Shown here piece by piece: positions 58,899-64,000 of a stretch of 64,000 nucleotides of DNA. A program made the position numbers and the translations under genes. The first letter of the stretch is position 1; every line of letters starts with the position of its first letter. Source of the stretch: JANWZL01 sp041640815 (GTDB lineage Bacteria; Pseudomonadota; Gammaproteobacteria; Burkholderiales; Thiobacillaceae); contig JBEPZO010000001.1 in the NCBI GenBank assembly GCA_041640815.1, positions 62,001 to 126,000 of the forward strand, read 5' to 3'. Under the pieces are notes generated by a model, which was not told the DNA's origin, ran no database searches, and saw only the letters and a list, made by a program, of their open reading frames with translations.

Positions 58899-60503
58899 GT
58901 GAAGCTCGCTCTCGCGCAGTTCAACCCCATCGTGGGCGACCTCGAAGGCAACGCCCGGCGCATCCATGAGCTGGCCGGCCAGGCGCACGCTGCCGGTGCC
59001 GAGCTGTTGCTGTTGCCGGAGCTCGCCCTTTGCGGCTACCCCCCCGAGGATCTGGCGTTGCGGGAGGACTTCTATGCCGAGAACGCCCGCCTGCTGGACT
59101 GGCTCACCGCCAGGCTGCCGCCGGACCTGACGGTGGTGCTGGGATTTCCCCTGCTGGAGGCCGACCGGCGTTACAACGCCGCGGCGGTGCTCTCGGGCGG
59201 GCGCATCACGGCCATCTATCGCAAGCAAGACCTACCCAACCACACCGTGTTCGACGAGCTGCGCACCTTCGTGCCGGGTCAGACGGCCACCGTCTTCGAG
59301 GCCGGCGGTGTGCGCTTCGGCATCAACATCTGCTCCGACATCTGGGTGCCGGGCATCGCTACCCAGGCCAAGGCGGCTGGCGCCGAGGTCTTGCTGGTGA
59401 TCAATGCCTCGCCCTTTCACAAGGGCAAGCAAGAGGAGCGCTATCAGGTGGCGCGCGCGCGCATCGCCGAGACGGGGCTGCCGCTCGTCTACGTCAACAT
59501 GGTCGGTGGCCAGGACGAGCTGGTGTTCGACGGTGGCTCCTTCGCCATGGACGCGCGGGGCTGCCTCACCGCCCAACTGCCGTTTTTCCAGGAGGGACTG
59601 TTTTACCTCGAGCTCGCCGACGGTGTAGCCAGCGGCGAAATCCATCCTGTGCCTGGCCTGGAGGAGAGCGTCTACCGCGCCCTGGTGCTAGGGGTGCGCG
59701 ATTACGTCGACAAAAACGGTTTTCCAGGCGTGCTCATCGGCCTGTCAGGCGGCATCGACTCCGCCCTCACCCTGGTCATCGCCGTCGACGCCCTCGGCCC
59801 CGAGCGCGTCGAGGCGGTGATGATGCCCTCGCAGTACACCGCCGACATGAGCCAGGAAGATGCGGCCGAACTCGCTCGCCGGCTGGGGGTAACCTACCGC
59901 GTGATCTCGATCAAACCCATGTTCGACAGCTTCCTGGCTGCCCTGGCCGACGAGTTCGACAACCTCCCCTACGATACCACGGAGGAAAACCTGCAGGCGC
60001 GCATCCGGGGCGTGATCCTGATGGCGCTATCGAACAAGTTCGGCAAGCTCGTGCTCACTACGGGCAACAAGAGCGAGATGGCGGTCGGTTATGCCACCCT
60101 CTATGGCGACATGGCGGGTGGTTTTGCGGTGCTGAAAGACGTCGCTAAAACGATGGTCTATAGCCTAGCTAGACACCGTAACAAAGTTGGGGCGGATATC
60201 CCTGGGCGCATCTTCGATCGACCACCAAGCGCCGAGTTGCGCCCTAATCAGACCGATCAGGATAGTTTGCCGCCTTATCAAGAGCTCGACGCCATCATGG
60301 AGCGCTACATGGAGCTCGACCAGTCGCCGCGTGAGATCGTCGCCGCCGGTTTCCCCGAGGAGATGGTGCGCAAAGTGGTGCGGCTGATCGACCAATCGGA
60401 ATACAAGCGCCGCCAGGCAGCACCCGGCATCCGAGTGACGAAGCGCGCTTTCGGCAAAGACCGGCGCTACCCGGTGACCAACCGTTATCAGGCGCCCTTC
60501 TGA
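58899..60503 (+). CDS. nadE: Glutamine-dependent NAD+ synthetase
   Basis: Forms NAD+ from deamido-NAD+ using glutamine. The 534-residue two-domain protein has an N-terminal nitrilase-like amidase (about 1-255) with catalytic Glu in LLPELALCGYPPEDL, Lys in IYRKQDLPN and Cys in GINICSDIWVP. The C-terminal NAD synthetase has the P-loop LIGLSGGIDSALT and TTGNKSEMAVGYATLYGDM. The start is GTG at 58899. No strong ribosome site is visible upstream. Confidence 0.96.
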   Translation: MKLALAQFNPIVGDLEGNARRIHELAGQAHAAGAELLLLPELALCGYPPEDLALREDFYAENARLLDWLTARLPPDLTVVLGFPLLEADRRYNAAAVLSGGRITAIYRKQDLPNHTVFDELRTFVPGQTATVFEAGGVRFGINICSDIWVPGIATQAKAAGAEVLLVINASPFHKGKQEERYQVARARIAETGLPLVYVNMVGGQDELVFDGGSFAMDARGCLTAQLPFFQEGLFYLELADGVASGEIHPVPGLEESVYRALVLGVRDYVDKNGFPGVLIGLSGGIDSALTLVIAVDALGPERVEAVMMPSQYTADMSQEDAAELARRLGVTYRVISIKPMFDSFLAALADEFDNLPYDTTEENLQARIRGVILMALSNKFGKLVLTTGNKSEMAVGYATLYGDMAGGFAVLKDVAKTMVYSLARHRNKVGADIPGRIFDRPPSAELRPNQTDQDSLPPYQELDAIMERYMELDQSPREIVAAGFPEEMVRKVVRLIDQSEYKRRQAAPGIRVTKRAFGKDRRYPVTNRYQAPF

Positions 60504-60591
60504 TGGCAGCTAGGGCGTGCAGGAGGGGTTGCCTCGTGCAGCCGATGTGTTACCGTAATCACACGGATAACTGCCTGCCTACTGCCATGAC

Positions 60592-60930
60592 ATGAAAAAG
60601 ATCGAGGCCATCATCAAGCCCTTCAAGCTCGACGAAGTGCGCGAGGCCTTGTCGGCCATTGGCGTGACCGGGCTCACCGTCACCGAGGTCAAAGGCTTTG
60701 GCCGCCAGAAGGGGCATACCGAGCTCTACCGCGGCGCCGAATACGTGGTGGATTTCCTACCCAAGGTCAAGATCGAGCTGGTGGTGGCCGACGGCCTTAT
60801 GGAGCAGGCCATCGACGCCATCGTGAAGGCCGCGCGCACCGGCAAGATCGGCGACGGCAAGATCTTCGTCAGCCACGTCGAGCAAGTGGTGCGCATACGC
60901 ACGGGTGAGACCGGCGAGGCGGCGGTCTGA
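60592..60930 (+). CDS. glnB: Nitrogen regulatory protein P-II
   Basis: A 112-residue P-II signal protein that reports nitrogen and energy status to ATase, NtrB or AmtB. The T-loop GFGRQKGHTELYRGAEYVVDF contains the uridylylated Tyr51. The N-terminus MKKIEAIIKPFKLDEVREAL and C-terminal GKIGDGKIFV are typical. It follows nadE by 88 bp. In several proteobacteria nadE and glnB are neighbours, as here. Whether it is GlnB or GlnK is not settled, but no amtB is adjacent, favouring GlnB. Confidence 0.95.
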   Translation: MKKIEAIIKPFKLDEVREALSAIGVTGLTVTEVKGFGRQKGHTELYRGAEYVVDFLPKVKIELVVADGLMEQAIDAIVKAARTGKIGDGKIFVSHVEQVVRIRTGETGEAAV

Positions 60931-60948
60931 GACAGCTTTTGAACCGGC

Positions 60949-61899
60949 TCAGGCCGTGGCGGCCAGTGCCGCCCCTTTGAGGCCGACTTCCTCGTCCAGC
61001 ACCACATAGACGGGCACCCGCTCCATCCATGCAGAAAAGCGGCCCTTGTCGCGAAAGCCGCTGAGGAAGTCCCCTTGCTGCAAGATGGGCAAGATCTTGG
61101 GTGCGATGCCGCCGGCGAGATAGACGCCGCCCAGACTCTGCGCGACGAGAGCGAGGTCGCCTGCGGTTTGGCCGAAGATGCGCGCGAACAGCTTGAGCGT
61201 GCGCACCGCCACCGCATCGCGCCCAGTGAGCGCGGCCTCTGTAACCTCGGCCGCCGTCAGCGGCGGCGGCAAGCCGGAGCTGTTCGCATCCTCCCAGCAA
61301 AAGCGGTAGAGGTGGACTAGACCGGGTCCGGAAAGGATGCGCTCGACCGACACCCGGCCATAGATGCCCTGCAAAAAGGTCAATAGCCGCATCTGCAAGG
61401 CGTCGGCGGGGGCGAAGGAGATGTGTCCACCTTCCGAGGCCATAGCGCGGTAGCGTCCCTCGAACCAGGCGGTCTGCACGACACCCAAACCGGTGCCTGC
61501 CCCCAGCGCCAGGCGCGGCGCATTGGGCACGGGCTCGCCCGCCTGCAAGGTGGCGCGGCCGTCCTCCTCCAGCACGCCCAGGCCATGGCCGACGGCGGCG
61601 AAGTCATTGATGAGCCGCACCTTGGCGATGCCGGTCTCGGAGCAGATGGCCTCGCTGTCGATGGCCCAGTCCAGGTTGGTGAGCTTCACCCGCCGGCCGT
61701 CCGTGGGCCCGGCTACGGCCAGGCAGGCGGCCTGCGGGCGCGTCTTGCCATCGAGGAAGGCGCGCAGCAGTTGACTCAAGGAGGCGGCCTGGTCGTTACG
61801 GTAGCGCTGCACTTCGCGCAGCCGCACGCGGTTGATGGCCACGTCGGCGAGGGCCAGGCGGGTATAGGTGCCACCGATGTCGCCGGTCAATACGATCAT
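60949..61899 (-). CDS. glk: Glucokinase
   Basis: Phosphorylates glucose with ATP. The 316-residue protein has the ASKHA motifs of the bacterial Glk type: TGDIGGTYTRLAL (phosphate 1), LINDFAAVGHGLGVL with the catalytic Asp, and ALGAGTGLGVVQTAWF. GGIAPKILPILQQGDF closes the adenosine site. Length is typical. It is the last gene of a minus-strand run and converges on glnB. Confidence 0.94.
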   Translation of the reverse strand: MIVLTGDIGGTYTRLALADVAINRVRLREVQRYRNDQAASLSQLLRAFLDGKTRPQAACLAVAGPTDGRRVKLTNLDWAIDSEAICSETGIAKVRLINDFAAVGHGLGVLEEDGRATLQAGEPVPNAPRLALGAGTGLGVVQTAWFEGRYRAMASEGGHISFAPADALQMRLLTFLQGIYGRVSVERILSGPGLVHLYRFCWEDANSSGLPPPLTAAEVTEAALTGRDAVAVRTLKLFARIFGQTAGDLALVAQSLGGVYLAGGIAPKILPILQQGDFLSGFRDKGRFSAWMERVPVYVVLDEEVGLKGAALAATA

Positions 61900-61924
61900 G
61901 CTCTAGCGACCTTGTGTTGCGCCA

Positions 61925-62188
61925 TTAGGGCTTGACGATCTCCAAATCCATGAGCTCGGCGCTCAGGCCGGTCAGATCCGGCGTCAGGACGGGGATCAGG
62001 CAGGTCTCGACGGCGTATTCCCATGGGCGGCCATGCATGTCCGTCTGGATCAGCGTGGCAGCGTCATCGCGCTCCAGAACCAGGCTTGGCGGATTGTCCA
62101 CCACCTCGATCACGCGCCAGAGCCTGCCCAGATAGCGCACCTTGAGGCCGATCAAGGCCCGCAACTGAGGCAAGGAGAGTGGGCTCAT
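61925..62188 (-). CDS. Small conserved protein, unknown function
   Basis: An 87-residue soluble protein. The ATG at 62188 is chosen because AAGGAGAG-type bases do not help on this strand but the product starts cleanly MSPLSLPQLRALIGLKVRY; ATG 62209 would add seven residues. A short beta-rich middle (VIEVVDNPPSLVLERDD) and a Trp/Tyr segment (RPWEYAVETCLIP) are visible. No family is assigned. It lies 25 bp upstream of glk in the same direction, so co-transcription is likely. Confidence 0.7.
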   Translation of the reverse strand: MSPLSLPQLRALIGLKVRYLGRLWRVIEVVDNPPSLVLERDDAATLIQTDMHGRPWEYAVETCLIPVLTPDLTGLSAELMDLEIVKP

Positions 62189-62234
62189 GGCCTTGCTTCC
62201 AGTGGTCATGGCCTTGAGGCGTGCGATCGGGCAG

Positions 62235-62939
62235 TCACGCTCGCAGGCCCTCGAGCCAACGACCGTAGAGGCGCTCGGCGACCGCCCGCATGGGGGCGAG
62301 CAAGCGCGGTGTGTCGGCGAGGATGCGCTCGGGGGTCTGCACGGCGGGGCTTGCGGCCTGGGCGATCTCCTCGGCACCGAGTTCGCACCAAGTGCGGATC
62401 ATCGCCTCGGTCATCTCGACGTGACATTGCAGGCCCAGGTGGGGACCCAGGGCAAAGGCCTGGTTGGCGCAGTAGTTGCTCTCCAGGATGCGCTGGGCGC
62501 CAGGCGGGATGGAAAAGGTCTCGCCATGCCAGTGAAAGGCATGGAATTGCTGGATGTCGCCAAACCAGTGCTGGGTGACGGGGCTCGCCACGGTCTTGAC
62601 CTCACCCCAGCCGATCTCCTTGACCGGGTTGCGTGTGACCTCGCCGCCGAGGGCGCGGGCCATGAGCTGGCCGCCTAGGCAATGCCCGAGCACGGGGACG
62701 TCCGCCTGCACCGCCTGGCGGATCAGGCTCAGCACTTTGGGGATCCAGGGCAGTGCGTCGTTGACGCTCATCGGCCCGCCCATGAACACTAGGCCGGAGA
62801 AGCCGGCAGGGCTATCCGGGACCGCCTCGCCGGCGTCGATGGCGATGAGGCACCAGGGAACCCCCTGGGCGTCGAGGTATGTGGCAAAATGGCCTGGTCC
62901 CTCGCTCGGGGCATGGCGAAAGATGGCGACAGGTTGCAT
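62235..62939 (-). CDS. Class I glutamine amidotransferase-like protein
   Basis: A 234-residue protein of the GATase1/GMP-synthase-like group. The nucleophile elbow is VLGHCLGGQLMARALGG (Cys at about 96) and the His/Glu part is LQCHVEMTEAMI, which supplies the His and Glu of the triad. It also has FHWHGETFSIPPG, typical of the YfeJ/PfpI-related GMP synthase-like amidotransferases. No partner synthetase domain is fused, so its substrate is unknown. It is followed on the minus strand by the small protein and glk. Confidence 0.9.
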   Translation of the reverse strand: MQPVAIFRHAPSEGPGHFATYLDAQGVPWCLIAIDAGEAVPDSPAGFSGLVFMGGPMSVNDALPWIPKVLSLIRQAVQADVPVLGHCLGGQLMARALGGEVTRNPVKEIGWGEVKTVASPVTQHWFGDIQQFHAFHWHGETFSIPPGAQRILESNYCANQAFALGPHLGLQCHVEMTEAMIRTWCELGAEEIAQAASPAVQTPERILADTPRLLAPMRAVAERLYGRWLEGLRA

Positions 62940-63389
62940 CAGCGGGGAGGAGCGTAAATTCAATCTTGGCATTATCCCAGATTGTCGATGAGGAACGCGG
63001 AAAGACGCGAATGCGCAACCGCGAAATGGCCCTAAGCGAGGCGATCGTAGGCCTAGTATAGAGGCATGAAACAGCCGGTTGAGAAGTAAAACACAAGATG
63101 ACCTCGGAAGGGTAAAAGGGGGGCAGGCGCAAGGCGTGTCTCAGGAGGCACAGACGGGCGTTACTAGGAAATGAATGACGAAGCATAAGGGACTATGCCT
63201 GCTCATGACAGCCAGGGCCTCAAAAGGCATAGATGTCAAGTCGGTTAGCGGCTGCGGGTTTTGTCGCGCTCGATCAGGGCGTAAGCCGAGTGGTTGTGGG
63301 CGCACGAGAAGTGGCGCGCCGCAGGGCGGAGCAGGGGACCCGCGTGAGCGGGGATGCGACCCTAAAGGCGCGGCGAACTTCGAGTCGGG
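62940..63389. other. Intergenic stretch with partial folE2 duplication
   Basis: A 450-bp gap on a stretch where all flanking genes run on the minus strand. No gene is supported. It contains a partial copy of the folE2 3' end (63239-63299) and otherwise nothing recognised. Open frames that span this gap come from the duplicated sequence. Confidence 0.5.
63239..63299 (-). repeat. Partial duplicate of the folE2 3' end
   Basis: About 61 bp at 63239-63299 repeats 63383-63444, the last codons of folE2, with one gap and a few mismatches. It is displaced by 144-145 bp in the same orientation. It would encode the C-terminal NHSAYALIERDKT segment again but has no start and is not a gene. Confidence 0.8.
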
Positions 63390-64000
63390 TCAGCGGCTGC
63401 GGGTTTTGTCGCGTTCGATCAGGGCGTAAGCCGAGTGGTTGTGGATCGACTCGAAGTTCTCCGCCTCGACGACATAGGCATCGATACGCTCGTCGCGGTT
63501 CAGCTCGGCGGCGATGTCGCGCACCAGGTCCTCGACGAATTTGGGGTTGTCGTAGGCGTGCTCGGTGACGTATTTCTCGTCCGGTCGCTTGAGCAGACCA
63601 TAAAGTTCGCACGAGGCGTTCTTTTCGGCCACGCGCACGATGTCCTCGATCCAAACGAAGGTATTGGTCCGCACCGTCAGGGTCACGTGCGAGCGCTGGT
63701 TATGGGCGCCATAGTCGGAGATCTTCTTCGAGCATGGGCAAAGGCTTGTCACCGGTACCACGACCTTGATCGTCTGTAGGTAACGGCCGTCCTTGATCTC
63801 GCCGATGAAGGTGACGTCGTAGTCGATGAGGCTTTCCACCCCTGTGACGGGGGCCTTTTTGTTGATGAAATAGGGGAAGCTCATCTCGATGTGGCCGGAT
63901 TCCGCCTCCAACCGGGCCACCATGCGGCGCAGCATGTCCTCGAAATTTTCTACCGAGATCTCGCGCTCATAGCCGTTCAAGATCTCGACGAAGCGCGACA
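63390..64000 (-). CDS. folE2: GTP cyclohydrolase FolE2, 5' end beyond the window
   Basis: A partial gene running off the right edge; about 203 C-terminal codons are seen. FolE2 (COG1469, GTP cyclohydrolase IB) makes 7,8-dihydroneopterin triphosphate for folate and queuosine. The catalytic region SLCPCSKKISDYGAHNQRS is present, carrying the metal-site Cys and the HNQR segment; the first metal ligands would be upstream. The frame remains open to the last base, reading FVEILNGYEREIS before the first shown codons. FolE2 replaces FolE in many bacteria, and its metal flexibility helps under zinc limitation. Confidence 0.95.
   Translation of the reverse strand, partial: SRFVEILNGYEREISVENFEDMLRRMVARLEAESGHIEMSFPYFINKKAPVTGVESLIDYDVTFIGEIKDGRYLQTIKVVVPVTSLCPCSKKISDYGAHNQRSHVTLTVRTNTFVWIEDIVRVAEKNASCELYGLLKRPDEKYVTEHAYDNPKFVEDLVRDIAAELNRDERIDAYVVEAENFESIHNHSAYALIERDKTRSR

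Overview
The window looks like chromosomal DNA of a GC-rich betaproteobacterium, probably a sulfur oxidiser of the Hydrogenophilales/Nitrosomonadales type. Three things point there. First, the family set is betaproteobacterial: a BPSS1780-type membrane protein, a DUF2782 protein beside polA, an slt / NDUFA9-like / cca run, and FolE2 instead of FolE. Second, there is an intact rhodanese-tusA-dsrE2 sulfur-transfer cluster. Third, several haem c proteins are present (a CxxCH cytochrome, cytochrome P460 and a haem c chemoreceptor). The assignment is inferred from gene content, not from a database search.

Layout. 1-3.8 kb: an OmpR-family regulator, two small exported proteins and a soluble lytic transglycosylase. 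3.8-9.9 kb: a visibly AT-rich accessory island inserted between slt and the NDUFA9-like gene. It carries a KAP-type P-loop NTPase, a gene-poor stretch, an IS5-family element whose transposase is split by a 75-bp multi-hairpin insert, and a tightly coupled two-gene cassette (a 19-residue tandem-repeat protein plus a protein with uracil-DNA-glycosylase-like motifs). 9.9-24.8 kb: housekeeping genes (cca, ilvA, rpiA, polA, LOG family, hslU without hslV) mixed with PilZ, DUF2782, membrane and cytochrome genes, and a 621-residue helical-repeat protein. 25.2-26.6 kb: rhodanese, TusA and DsrE2, preceded by a 13-bp inverted-repeat operator candidate and closed by a clear intrinsic terminator. 27.3-31.8 kb: a methyltransferase facing a three-gene operon (ThDP enzyme, glycosyltransferase, sulfotransferase) with two 4-bp stop/start overlaps. 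31.9-41.4 kb: nfeD-slipin, an IS481-type transposase remnant, a Na+/Ca2+ exchanger, PEP carboxylase, a HAD phosphatase and a CbiM-like permease. 41.4-48.7 kb: cytochrome P460 divergent from a Cys-rich MarR regulator over two perfect 14-bp repeats, then TauE/SafE, an exported protein and HrpA. 49-57 kb: a haem c chemoreceptor, a CDP-alcohol phosphatidyltransferase, an EEP hydrolase, Hsp33 with half of its zinc ligands missing, PEBP, DgkA and MnmC. 57-64 kb: an exported protein, a FadL-type porin, NAD synthetase, P-II, glucokinase, a small protein, a class I amidotransferase and the 3' part of folE2.

The best candidate for something undescribed is the island at 3.8-9.9 kb, especially the 8707-9722 cassette. 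No tRNA, rRNA, CRISPR array or prophage was seen.
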